DNA of 39,413 nt from NCBI RefSeq assembly GCF_039541915.1, contig NZ_BAABHD010000066.1, forward strand, positions 1-39,413, given 5' to 3'. Of this stretch, positions 16,191 to 23,278 are shown in pieces; within the stretch, counting starts at the first letter, position 1; each line of letters begins with the position of its first letter. The notes under the pieces were generated by a model that was given only the letters and a program-made list of their open reading frames with translations, was not told the DNA's origin and did no database searches. The DNA is from Nibrella saemangeumensis (GTDB lineage: Bacteria; Bacteroidota; Bacteroidia; Cytophagales; Spirosomataceae). Position numbers and translations under genes: made by a program.

Positions 16191-16293
16191 TAGATTTAAG
16201 GGTTAGGTAAGTAGATAACATGCATTATAATATAAAGCGAAAACGCTAAGGTTTATCCTTATATAGCTCTACTTGTGAAGTTGCCCACGCGAT

Positions 16294-16396
16294 AAGCGGA
16301 TTTCGTGTGAAGCTATTACCCCGCCTTCGGCCGGGCAGGTTATGCGGTAGCGCCGTACCTCCTATCGTCGGCACCGCGCTTTCGTGCATATTTATT
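16294..16396 (+). repeat. Diverged direct repeat, copy 1
   Basis: Begins AAGCGGATTTCGTG, continues TATTACCCCGCCTTCGGCCGG, partly shown here as CCCCGCCTTCGGCCGG, and includes CCTCCTATCGTCGGCAC before TTATT. The same blocks in the same order recur at 16582-16685. Confidence 0.75.
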
Positions 16397-16462
16397 ATCG
16401 GGGCCGCGCCAGCGGTTATTAATATGTCTTGCGGCCCCTCCAGAGGATGTTCATTAGTAGTG

Positions 16463-16580
16463 TCGGCAGGCAAAGGTGGCCAGGAAATGGCAGACGCACC
16501 CTACCTCTTCTCCTCCCCACGAGTCTACCCGCAATCGTCACGGCGCGACTGCATTTCCTGGCCACCTTTTGCCCTGCCGG
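16463..16580. repeat. Long inverted repeat (about 28-bp arms)
   Basis: Left arm 16463-16489 and right arm 16552-16580. Both contain GGTGGCCAGGAAATG or its complement as a perfect 15-bp stem, extended by GGCAGG/CCTGCC with two single-base bulges. The 62-nt loop is pyrimidine-rich. It lies exactly between the two direct repeats. Confidence 0.7.
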
Positions 16581-16581
16581 G

Positions 16582-16685
16582 AAGCGGATTTTCGTGCGTA
16601 GTTATTACCCCGCCTTCGGCCGGCTAGCTGAAGCGGTAGCGCAGAGCCTCCTATCGTCGGCACAGCGCTGACGTACGTAGTTATT
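16582..16685 (+). repeat. Diverged direct repeat, copy 2
   Basis: Same block order as 16294-16396: AAGCGGATTTTCGTGCG, CCCCGCCTTCGGCCGG, GCGGTAGCGC, CCTCCTATCGTCGGCAC, TTATT. Further weaker units follow, with CCGCCTACGGCCGT at about 16692-16705. Confidence 0.75.
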
Positions 16686-17138
16686 CTTTTACCGCCTACG
16701 GCCGTATAAGCGGTCGCGCAGGCCGGCTGACGCACAACCTACCCTAGCCCAGCGCGGATACGTGCGAAGAAGGGTTAAGCGGATTCCGTATTCATACCAG
16801 GTCAGTCGTCGGGCACCCCCTTCTCGCTCTGCGTCCCACACCTAACGCACAACCTCAGCTCATCCTCTCCACGCGGGGGTGCCCTCCTCCTGCCCAGCTT
16901 CGCGATTGCAGCCTCCTTTTCCATCGGCCACCACGGCCCCCTGCAGTCCGCTAGTCGGTCGCCCCGCTTTCGTTCGTCGTTCCTCCTCACTACAGCGGTT
17001 CTCCCTCCACGGCGGCCATGCGGGGCCTGTCGAATCAACGAATAGGTCGGGGGTGGGGTGGCACATCGGCCGCTCCCAATCCGGCCGGGGCCGTTGCCGA
17101 GGTTGCCGGCAGCAGGTGGCCAGCGTCGCCCGCGCCGG

Positions 17139-17483
17139 CTACACCAGCAGCAGCCGCACCCGCTTGCCTTGGCGTCTGGCTTCCTTCAGCTCGTTAGCCG
17201 TGCCCAGGCTGCGCCCGTCCCACAGCGCCACCACCGTATCAGCAGCACTTATCAATTCTTTGCCCCGGATCGGTCCGGCTGCGCGGCCGTGGCGTTGCCA
17301 GTCGGGCAGGTGTCCTACCTGCCGGTTTCCGGTCTCCTGCGCCCAGGCTTGCGCGTGCAGCTTCGCGGCACCCTCTGCGCCGTGGTGCAGCTCGGTGGTT
17401 CCCAGATCCGCCAGGGCAGTTTTAATCATTTCGTAGTGCTCCAGGCTGTTCAGGTGTCGGCTGGCCAGTAATGCGGTTTTCAT
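17139..17483 (-). CDS. DUF2493 / SLOG-family nucleotide-binding protein
   Basis: A 114-aa protein from ATG 17483 (a TTG at 17525 is possible). KTALLASRHL is the first Rossmann strand, ELHHGAEGAAKLHAQAWA the glycine loop and helix, LPDWQRHGRAAGPIRGKELI the conserved AGPxRN-type motif, and AADTVVALWDGRSLGTANELKEAR the second nucleotide-contact region. This fits the DUF2493/YspA branch of the SLOG superfamily, which binds nucleotides or related ligands and is frequent in phages and mobile elements. It is divergent from the 17740 gene run, with two operator-like palindromes between. Confidence 0.8.
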   Translation of the reverse strand: MKTALLASRHLNSLEHYEMIKTALADLGTTELHHGAEGAAKLHAQAWAQETGNRQVGHLPDWQRHGRAAGPIRGKELISAADTVVALWDGRSLGTANELKEARRQGKRVRLLLV

Positions 17484-17527
17484 GCTTTTCAGTAGGGCAT
17501 CCCCCGCCCCGTTTCTTTCACCCAATT

Positions 17528-17597
17528 TACAAATAATTATTTGTATTTAGCTTATAATTATTTGCTTTTACGTTGTAAATACAAATAATTATTTGTA
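17528..17597. promoter_or_regulatory. Paired palindromic operators between divergent genes
   Basis: TACAAATAATTATTTGTA occurs twice as a perfect 18-bp palindrome (17528-17545 and 17580-17597), start-to-start 52 bp or about five helical turns. The core CAAATA-nn-TATTTG is also found at 21048-21061 in front of the XRE/S24 regulator. It probably controls both the SLOG gene and the rightward gene run. Confidence 0.65.
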
Positions 17598-17739
17598 TTT
17601 TAGATATGTAGTTCAGCGGGGAGCTACAGCGTTCTTTGACATAAAACCAGAATCGGTTACATAAATCCAGCTGTCGCGGGTGGTAATCGGTGGTTCCGCA
17701 GTTCATTCATTTTTCCACCTTTTTACAGATTTAATAAAC

Positions 17740-18033
17740 ATGAAACATTCATCATTTTTTCTGTCATGCCCCGGCTCCCACATCGCCTATGAGTGGCTAC
17801 CCAATGGAGTTATTATGGAAGCTCGCGCATCCAGAGTTAGCAATTCGTTTGGCATCGAGGTAACGCCACACACCAAACCCTGCCCTGGCTGGGTGGTTTG
17901 CACCAAAGCAGAGTACGAGGACATTCGTAGCCGGGCACTGGCTTTTCTGGGGTTAGTTGATGAAAACGCCCGGTTTCTGGCGCAGATCGAAGCCTATGAA
18001 GCCGAGCAGGCCACTATGTCAGTGTTCGTTTAA
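17740..18033 (+). CDS. Small hypothetical phage-like protein
   Basis: A 97-aa protein from ATG 17740 (MKHSSFFLSCPGSHIAYEWL). No membrane segment; the C-terminus is a charged helix (RALAFLGLVDENARFLAQIE). First gene of the rightward run that leads to a RecE-like nuclease, about 140 bp after the paired palindromes. Followed by a GC hairpin. No family recognised. Confidence 0.6.
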   Translation: MKHSSFFLSCPGSHIAYEWLPNGVIMEARASRVSNSFGIEVTPHTKPCPGWVVCTKAEYEDIRSRALAFLGLVDENARFLAQIEAYEAEQATMSVFV

Positions 18034-18040
18034 CCCACCC

Positions 18041-18064
18041 GCCCCCGGCAGTCTGGCCGGGGGC
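18041..18064 (+). terminator. Intergenic GC hairpin 1
   Basis: GCCCCCGGC and GCCGGGGGC pair around AGTCTG in the gap after the 97-aa gene. It is followed by TTACCCTTC, a weak U-tract, so it may attenuate or protect mRNA rather than stop transcription fully. Confidence 0.55.
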
Positions 18065-18079
18065 TTACCCTTCACTCCC

Positions 18080-18307
18080 ATGCGTTTCAAAGAAACCATC
18101 CATTTGCATGATGTCGCTATCGACGTTACCGGCGAGTACGAGCCGGCCGAGCGCGGCAGCTACGATTACCCCGGCAGCCCTGCTGAAGTATATGTTACCC
18201 GCTATGAGATCGGCGGGGTAGATGTATCAAACCTCATTGATGCCGCTGATTGGTACGAGGAAATTGATAGAGAGATCCTGAAGGCTATGGAGGAGCCGGC
18301 ACTATGA
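18080..18307 (+). CDS. Small acidic hypothetical protein
   Basis: A 75-aa acidic protein opening MRFKETIHLHDVAIDVTGEYEPAE, written here in part as MRFKETIHLHDVAIDV. The stop overlaps the next start (ATGA at 18304-18307), so it is translationally coupled to the SymE-like gene. The pattern (GSPAEVYVTRYEIGGVDVSN) looks like a small beta domain. No family recognised; a partner or antidote role for the next gene is possible but unsupported. Confidence 0.65.
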   Translation: MRFKETIHLHDVAIDVTGEYEPAERGSYDYPGSPAEVYVTRYEIGGVDVSNLIDAADWYEEIDREILKAMEEPAL

Positions 18308-18486
18308 AAACCCGCACCCGCAAAATCGGCTATCAGGCCCGGCAAAACTGGCGGCAACGGCAAACCCAGTTTAGCCCGTCGCTACAGCTCGCAGGCAATT
18401 GGTTCCAGCAGGCCGGTTTTGAGATCGGCCAGGCTGTCAGCATCGAGGTTCAGGCAGGGCAAATCATCATCCGGCCTGCCGCATAA
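18304..18486 (+). CDS. SymE-like small protein (AbrB/SpoVT-type fold)
   Basis: A 60-aa protein. The C-terminal half, PSLQLAGNWFQQAGFEIG, followed by QAVSIEVQAGQIIIRP, matches the SymE signature LxGxWLxxAGFxxGxxVxVxxxxGxLxI. SymE in E. coli is an SOS-induced toxin controlled by antisense RNA; many family members are unstudied. The basic N-terminus (KTRTRKIGYQARQNWRQRQ) may bind nucleic acid. It overlaps the 75-aa gene by ATGA. Confidence 0.8.
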   Translation: MKTRTRKIGYQARQNWRQRQTQFSPSLQLAGNWFQQAGFEIGQAVSIEVQAGQIIIRPAA

Positions 18487-18494
18487 GTCTCCAC

Positions 18495-18516
18495 AGGCCC
18501 GGCGGTTGCCGGGCCT
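18495..18516 (+). terminator. Intergenic GC hairpin 2
   Basis: AGGCCCGGC and GCCGGGCCT pair around GGTT, followed by CTTTCTC. It lies between the SymE-like gene and the 197-aa gene. Confidence 0.6.
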
Positions 18517-18543
18517 CTTTCTCACCCCAAAATTCATACTACC

Positions 18544-19137
18544 ATGTACAAGCACATTGACACCGATACCGGCGACATCACTTTTACGATCAAGTACCTG
18601 CAAGGCAGACCGAAGCAGTACCGCTTTAATGGCCAGACCGGCCGGTTTAACATCAACGGCACCACCGACGTAGGTACAACCCTGACCATTCAGCCGCTTG
18701 CCTGGCGGATCTTCGACGAGAACCTGTTCGCCCGAGGCCGGAATGAGACCTGGGCCGAGCTGTTTTTCGTAGACGATAAAGGAGCGCTGTCGGCGATCAT
18801 GTTCAACAACAGCAGCGTCAACGAGCTGTTTAACCTCATTGAGCCGCTTTTCTACGACGACCTGCAACTGTCTGATGTCGTCCTGACGATCACCAGCGAG
18901 AAGAAGAAAAACGAGAAGGTACAACCGGCCGGCACCTGGTTTCTGGCCCGGTTCACGTACAAGCCGGCCGACCCGGCGACCGTTGCCGAGCTACGGGAAT
19001 TTGTCACCAGCATACCCGTTTACCGACAGGACACGCTGACCAGCACCGCCGTGTACCACGTCGTTGCTGATTCGTTTGCCGTCGGCCTGGCCCTGCCGGC
19101 ACCTGCCGTTGCCGGGGAACTCCCTGCCGCCGAATAA
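18544..19137 (+). CDS. Hypothetical protein in phage-like gene run
   Basis: A 197-aa protein opening MYKHIDTDTGDITFTIKYL. Beta-rich with a mixed core (AELFFVDDKGALSAIMFNN, VVLTITSEKKKNEK, WFLARFTYKP) and an Ala/Pro-rich C-terminal tail. No named family recognised. The size, soluble beta fold and placement near a RecE-like nuclease would suit a DNA-binding or annealing partner, but that is inference from context. Confidence 0.65.
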   Translation: MYKHIDTDTGDITFTIKYLQGRPKQYRFNGQTGRFNINGTTDVGTTLTIQPLAWRIFDENLFARGRNETWAELFFVDDKGALSAIMFNNSSVNELFNLIEPLFYDDLQLSDVVLTITSEKKKNEKVQPAGTWFLARFTYKPADPATVAELREFVTSIPVYRQDTLTSTAVYHVVADSFAVGLALPAPAVAGELPAAE

Positions 19138-19151
19138 CCCATGTCTCACCC

Positions 19152-19176
19152 GCCCGGACCGCTCCCAGGTCCGGGC
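19152..19176 (+). terminator. Intergenic GC hairpin 3
   Basis: GCCCGGACC and GGTCCGGGC form a perfect 9-bp stem around GCTCCCA, followed by CTTTCTTCTGATTTTC, a good U-rich tail. Confidence 0.7.
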
Positions 19177-19192
19177 CTTTCTTCTGATTTTC

Positions 19193-19546
19193 ATGAAAGC
19201 CATTCTGATTGATGTTACGGCGCAGACCGTAACCGACATTGACATACAGCCCGGCCTTTCGGCCATGTATACCGCTATCGGTTGCCAGTGTGTAGACAGG
19301 CGGGTACTTGATAACCGTAACGACCTCTGGTTTGACGACGAGGGTCTTTTACACGAACCGCAGGCCCCTAAATTCCGCTTTGGCAACTACCCGCATCCGT
19401 TTGCCGGTAACGCGCTGATCTGCGGCTACAACAACGAGGGCGAAACCATCAGCACGACTCTGACGGCCGACCAGATTCGGCCGTACATCCGCTTCCTGGG
19501 AGATCTGCACATCGAACCCCAAGGCCCTGTAATCATCAGTTTTTAA
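19193..19546 (+). CDS. DUF3846-like protein
   Basis: A 117-aa protein from ATG 19193 (MKAILIDVTAQTVTDIDI). The order first strand KAILIDV, a loop holding LSAMYTAIGCQCVDRRVL, an acidic DEEG-like turn (FDDEGLLHE) and FAGNALICGYNNEGE fits DUF3846, a family of small proteins common in phages and plasmids with unknown role. An upstream extension is out of place, because it would overlap the previous gene and hairpin. Confidence 0.65.
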   Translation: MKAILIDVTAQTVTDIDIQPGLSAMYTAIGCQCVDRRVLDNRNDLWFDDEGLLHEPQAPKFRFGNYPHPFAGNALICGYNNEGETISTTLTADQIRPYIRFLGDLHIEPQGPVIISF

Positions 19547-19555
19547 CCCACCACC

Positions 19556-19579
19556 GGCCCGACGCTCCCGCGTCGGGCC
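19556..19579 (+). terminator. Intergenic GC hairpin 4
   Basis: GGCCCGACG and CGTCGGGCC pair around CTCCCG, followed by TTTACTCC. It sits in the 48-bp gap between the DUF3846-like and nuclease genes. Confidence 0.65.
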
Positions 19580-19594
19580 TTTACTCCTACCTAT

Positions 19595-20287
19595 ATGGAT
19601 TACCGTTCTATACCCCGTATCTCGAACTCTGACCTGACCGAGTTCAAAAACGTTGTTTTCGGCTACCAAGCCCCGAAACCTGTAGCGGCCTTTGCCTTTG
19701 GCCGCGCCCTGCACGAGCTGATTTTAGAACCGCACCAGCTCCACGACCTGCCGGCCGATGTAGATTTTTCGTTGCTTCAAATGCTGGCCACCACAGCCCG
19801 AAAAGACCGCTTCCTGAGTTGGGCGCTGCGGTTCAGCCGAAAGGAGTCAGTTCAAATCTGGGAGGACCCGGCGACAGGTTTACCGCTGAAGTCAAAACTG
19901 GATGTTGTTCATAAGAACCGGCTGATTGTCGACATCAAATCCACGTCCTGTAAATCGTTTGCCGACTTTCAGAAATCCTGTGAACGCTACGACTATGACC
20001 GCCAGGCGGCTTTTTACCTGGACTCGATAGGCGCAAAGAAATTTGTATTTGTGGCCGTTCAGAAGGTTATGCCGCATAACGTCTGGGTGATCGAGCATCA
20101 CACCCAGGGTCAGTTTGCAGAGAATGGCCGTAAGAAGTACCGGGCCCTGCTCCGCGAATGGAAGCGCCGGGCTGAGCTGGGTAGCTCGTTCATACCTTTA
20201 GCCTGGACGGTTGAGCCCGAACCCGTACTCAGCAGCCCCTGTTTAGTTAGCGACAATTCTGCTACCTTTGCGCTTCAAGTTTATTAA
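19595..20287 (+). CDS. RecE-like PD-(D/E)XK exonuclease
   Basis: A 230-aa nuclease. FGRALHELILEP (H40, E41) is the first motif, LPLKSKLDVV (D103) and LIVDIKST (D113, K115) form the PD-(D/E)XK core, and YDYDRQAAFYLD (Q137) is the QxxxY motif of lambda-exonuclease/RecE/Cas4-like enzymes. It resembles DUF3799-type exonucleases that resect double-strand ends for annealing-based recombination in phages. Last gene of the rightward run. No RecT-like annealase is recognised next to it. Confidence 0.8.
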   Translation: MDYRSIPRISNSDLTEFKNVVFGYQAPKPVAAFAFGRALHELILEPHQLHDLPADVDFSLLQMLATTARKDRFLSWALRFSRKESVQIWEDPATGLPLKSKLDVVHKNRLIVDIKSTSCKSFADFQKSCERYDYDRQAAFYLDSIGAKKFVFVAVQKVMPHNVWVIEHHTQGQFAENGRKKYRALLREWKRRAELGSSFIPLAWTVEPEPVLSSPCLVSDNSATFALQVY

Positions 20288-20300
20288 ATCTGTAATCAGC

Positions 20301-20328
20301 AAAGCCCGACCTGCACAGGTCGGGCTTT
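20301..20328. terminator. Terminator after the RecE-like gene
   Basis: AAAGCCCGACCT and AGGTCGGGCTTT make a perfect 12-bp stem with a GCAC loop, followed by TCTTGTTTTTG. Symmetric A/T flanks suit a bidirectional terminator between convergent genes. Confidence 0.85.
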
Positions 20329-20359
20329 CTTGTTTTTGCTGCTCCGAGATACGCTTTTA

Positions 20360-21025
20360 TCAGGCAACCACCCCGCTGACAATCTCCAGGACGCGCCAGA
20401 TTGACCGTATGTCCTCCCGTTTTACGGGTACGTAGCCCGCATCCGCCGAATCCGTGTATAACGTCAGGTACCCCCGCGTCAGCAGGTCGTTTTCCTTCAC
20501 CCGACGAACCACCAGCGTCGACCGGTACAGCACCCCGACTACCACGGAATTTAAGTAATCCCATTCCGTCTCCGGTACCGGTCTGGCACGTAACAGCATA
20601 CCTGCCGTCAGGCAGGGCGCCATGGTATTGTCTGCCAGGCGAATGATTACCGAATCGATATAGTGGCTCTGCGAATCCGCAGTTACCGGCAGATCATGAA
20701 CACCCGGTTCCTCCTGGTTCTCTCCGGACGAGTAGAACGGTAGCCTGATTACGCGACCGACACTGTTAAGCGGCCCAGCTGCCATCTCCGCGCTAGACTT
20801 AAAGAGTATTGGTAGCTGGCCTTTAACTAAGTAATTAGTGTTTATGTTGGGGTAAGTTTCGCAAAGCTGCACAACGGTGGCGAAGCTGGGTTTTCCTTTC
20901 CCGTTTAACAGGTTATAAAATTTGGTATTAGACTCCCCGGTTTTCTGGGCGGCCTCATTAGCGTTAATGTGAAGTGCGTCAAACAGCTTACGAAAACGCT
21001 CGGTAAACTCCTCGTTCTGATCCAT
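20360..21025 (-). CDS. XRE-type HTH regulator with S24/LexA-like C-terminal domain
   Basis: A 221-aa phage-repressor-like protein. The N-terminal HTH is at about 8-60 (NANEAAQKTGESNTKFYNLL), with LCETYPNINTNYLVKGQ after it. The C-terminal half has the S24 fold (SVIIRLADNTMAPCLTAGMLL; LVVRRVKEN). In place of the catalytic Ser before Met there is Thr (T134), and the expected Lys strand reads VVRRV, so self-cleavage is doubtful. A CAAATATATATTTG palindrome sits in its own promoter region. It probably represses itself and the 17.1-20.3 kb genes. Confidence 0.85.
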   Translation of the reverse strand: MDQNEEFTERFRKLFDALHINANEAAQKTGESNTKFYNLLNGKGKPSFATVVQLCETYPNINTNYLVKGQLPILFKSSAEMAAGPLNSVGRVIRLPFYSSGENQEEPGVHDLPVTADSQSHYIDSVIIRLADNTMAPCLTAGMLLRARPVPETEWDYLNSVVVGVLYRSTLVVRRVKENDLLTRGYLTLYTDSADAGYVPVKREDIRSIWRVLEIVSGVVA

Positions 21026-21047
21026 ACTAATAATTATATGTTTTTAG

Positions 21048-21061
21048 CAAATATATATTTG
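21048..21061. promoter_or_regulatory. Operator-like palindrome upstream of the XRE/S24 regulator
   Basis: CAAATATATATTTG is a perfect 14-bp palindrome fitting CAAATA-nn-TATTTG, the core of the two palindromes at 17528-17597. It lies 22 bp upstream of the regulator start, so autoregulation is likely. Confidence 0.6.
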
Positions 21062-21169
21062 TTTTTGGCTAGATACCGATTAGTTTCTAATAGACATTGG
21101 TGGAAGTTCAGGATTCCACTTCCGGAAAGTCGGCGGATTATCTTATACAATCAACTAAACACAGCCACC

Positions 21170-21204
21170 AGAACCCGGTGCCTATACTCTGAGAGCCGGG
21201 TTCT
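21170..21204. other. Hairpin upstream of the 21.3-29.4 kb operon
   Basis: AGAACCCGG and CCGGGTTCT form a perfect 9-bp stem with a 17-nt loop. There is no clear U-tract on the plus strand. It may end leftward transcription or form a leader structure just before the operon promoter. Confidence 0.4.
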
Positions 21205-21270
21205 GACCCCTGTAAATTGTACAGTCCTTAAATCAGTGGGGGTTTTACGGTCAACCACTTAAAGAAAGGT

Positions 21271-21278
21271 TATCTTTG
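21271..21278 (+). promoter_or_regulatory. Bacteroidota -7 promoter box of the candidate operon
   Basis: TATCTTTG matches the TAnnTTTG -7 consensus exactly, 28 bp before the ATG at 21306. A TTTAC stretch about 21 bp upstream is a weak candidate for the -33 element. Confidence 0.55.
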
Positions 21279-21305
21279 TCCCTTTAATCTATCAACTTTC
21301 CCATA

Positions 21306-23276
21306 ATGACTATAGTACTGCCGATAGACGATTTTCTATTCGACATCTTTCCTGAAGCCAAAAAAGCTGGTAACAGCTTAGAAGTCCTAATTGAAGAGTT
21401 AAAGAAATATTACTCATTCTCAGTCTATCAGCCCAATGTTCGCATAGAAAATGATGCTATAATAATTGAAATTCCTATAGACAAGACTATAACACAAAAG
21501 CGGGAGTTCGACAAAGTTATAGCCCTATGTGAGCGAAAAAACTATACAGAAGCAAAGAAGCTTTTGACAGGCTTGCTGGACACCAATCCCACTAATTCAG
21601 AGTATCATCGGATCTATGGCCAGATCTTGTCAGAAGATGGAGATCCTGATGGAGCCATCGACCATCTGATAGATGCTCTCCGCTGGAACCCTAAGAACAA
21701 CTATGCATTGATTATGATGGGTAACATTTTTGCCCGTCAAAAAGATGATATAGAGACCGCTGTCCGATATTATGATCAGGCTATAAAAATCAACCCTACT
21801 GACAACCTAGCCATAAATAATATAGGAGCTACTCTGATACAGCAAGGTAAGGTTGACGCTGGAGTTGGATATTTTCAAAAAGCCTATTCTATTAATCCTG
21901 ATTACAGCAATACCGTTTATGGCCTGGCCATGGCTGCGCAAATTCAAGGCAATCATCAAACGGCGTTTTCCAGAGCCATTGAGGCCTTAAAAAAATCGTC
22001 ACTTCGAGACCCAATCTATCAAGCTACGCTTAGTATGGCCATGAATCTGGCTAGGCAGCTAAGCCAACAAGAAATTGGTAATCAAATTTTTGAAACCTTC
22101 AAGGAGCAATTAGAAGAAGCAGGAGGAGTACCTATCCGCTCCGTCGTTGACCCATCAATACCAACGGCAGCTAAGCTCGAAATAGCGGAGAATTACAACT
22201 TACCCTATCACACCATCCGGTATAAGCCCGGTTACCCGGCTGTAGAGCATCTGATGATGCATGAACTGGTGCACTTAGACTTTGTCATCCAAGCTCGTCA
22301 GGCAGACATCAATAAGTTATTCGTTTCGAATCAGTCGTTTAAAGAGCGTTTTTTCAGGAATATACACGATACAATCAAGCGGCTAAACAAAAAGGGATAT
22401 CCCGAGGAGAGCATAGCGAATTACTGCAGTGCTCTGTTCGATGGAATAAATCGTCAGGTGTTTAACGCACCCATAGACCTATTCATCGAAGATTTTCTCT
22501 ATAACCAACATGAGTCTTTGAGACCTTTCCAGTTCCTCTCCTTGTATAATCTAGTGCAGGAAGGGTTAAAAGCCGTTACCGATAAACGAGCCGCTGAGTT
22601 GTCGCCACAAAAGATTTTAAGTGACAGCAAGGTGTACAACCTGGTCAATGCAATCCAGCTAAAAGAGCTGTATGGCGTGGATTTGTTGAAACAATTTAAC
22701 GCGTTGTCCACGGAGCTTAAAACGGCGCAGCGCTTCTATGAGGAGTATAAGGAATATCGGCAGGATCGTCAGCCGGCTGAGGAGTATGAGTTGGTTCAGC
22801 ACTGGGCAGAGGACCTGCGGTTAAATGACTATTTTGAGTTAATCGACGAAAAGGCATATCGTTCTAAAAGAACCGATGTAGATAGCCTCCTGCGCTCTAT
22901 TGAAGAAGATCCTTTCGACATAGAGACAAAGGACTCCAGCAAAGAAAGGGAGATGGAAACCTTTCAAAAGCGTGCAGCAGAGCAAGGTGTAAATATGGCT
23001 GTGGTCATGTACATGGTCGATGCCTTGCGATACTTTAAGCCACTGGCACCTGACCAGGTAAAAGCGACTGCTTTTGAAATTGCCATGCTGGGCACGCAGG
23101 GAATCAGTCCGGACAAGAAAGGCTATAAGCTGAACAACATTCCCGATAAGACCTTCACAGGCTACCACCTGCTGGCTTATTATTACGTCAGTTGGGCGTT
23201 AGCCATGCCGGAAATGCTGCCACAATTACAATTACCGTTTGATGAGGAATATACGATAGCACAAACCATGCAGTAA
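21306..23276 (+). CDS. TPR protein with HExxH metallopeptidase-like motif
   Basis: A 656-aa cytoplasmic protein. After an N-terminal domain (1-65), TPR repeats cover about 66-235 (for example NYTEAKKLLTGLLDTNP, DIETAVRYYDQAIKINP, KVDAGVGYFQKAYSINP). At about 319-323 there is HELVH inside HLMMHELVHLDFVIQA, the zinc-binding HExxH of gluzincin-type peptidases; a later Glu ligand cannot be fixed by eye. The C-terminal 300 residues are helical and unrecognised. First gene of a five-gene run, with a 2-bp gap to the MazG-like gene. TPR plus protease suggests a sensor-protease, but this is inference. Confidence 0.8.
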   Translation: MTIVLPIDDFLFDIFPEAKKAGNSLEVLIEELKKYYSFSVYQPNVRIENDAIIIEIPIDKTITQKREFDKVIALCERKNYTEAKKLLTGLLDTNPTNSEYHRIYGQILSEDGDPDGAIDHLIDALRWNPKNNYALIMMGNIFARQKDDIETAVRYYDQAIKINPTDNLAINNIGATLIQQGKVDAGVGYFQKAYSINPDYSNTVYGLAMAAQIQGNHQTAFSRAIEALKKSSLRDPIYQATLSMAMNLARQLSQQEIGNQIFETFKEQLEEAGGVPIRSVVDPSIPTAAKLEIAENYNLPYHTIRYKPGYPAVEHLMMHELVHLDFVIQARQADINKLFVSNQSFKERFFRNIHDTIKRLNKKGYPEESIANYCSALFDGINRQVFNAPIDLFIEDFLYNQHESLRPFQFLSLYNLVQEGLKAVTDKRAAELSPQKILSDSKVYNLVNAIQLKELYGVDLLKQFNALSTELKTAQRFYEEYKEYRQDRQPAEEYELVQHWAEDLRLNDYFELIDEKAYRSKRTDVDSLLRSIEEDPFDIETKDSSKEREMETFQKRAAEQGVNMAVVMYMVDALRYFKPLAPDQVKATAFEIAMLGTQGISPDKKGYKLNNIPDKTFTGYHLLAYYYVSWALAMPEMLPQLQLPFDEEYTIAQTMQ

Positions 23277-23278
23277 CG

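Larger units (their letters stand above)
16191..17138. other. GC-rich, repeat-rich stretch without convincing genes
   Basis: About 950 bp. The open frames here on both strands are Arg/Pro/Ser-rich, overlap each other and lack protein character. It contains a pair of about 103-bp diverged direct repeats (16294-16396 and 16582-16685), a long inverted repeat between them, and a perfect 10-bp stem (GGGCACCCCC, 16811-16820; GGGGGTGCCC, 16875-16884). The organisation suggests structured RNA, a transfer or packaging site, or decayed repeats. Confidence 0.55.

Noticed and set aside
16246..17471. Several overlapping open frames of 65-185 codons on both strands
   Set aside because: They are rich in Arg, Pro, Ser and Cys, overlap each other in all frames, and follow from high GC content and repeats. 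None shows a domain or a coherent protein pattern. Only the minus-strand DUF2493 gene (17139-17483) stands out.
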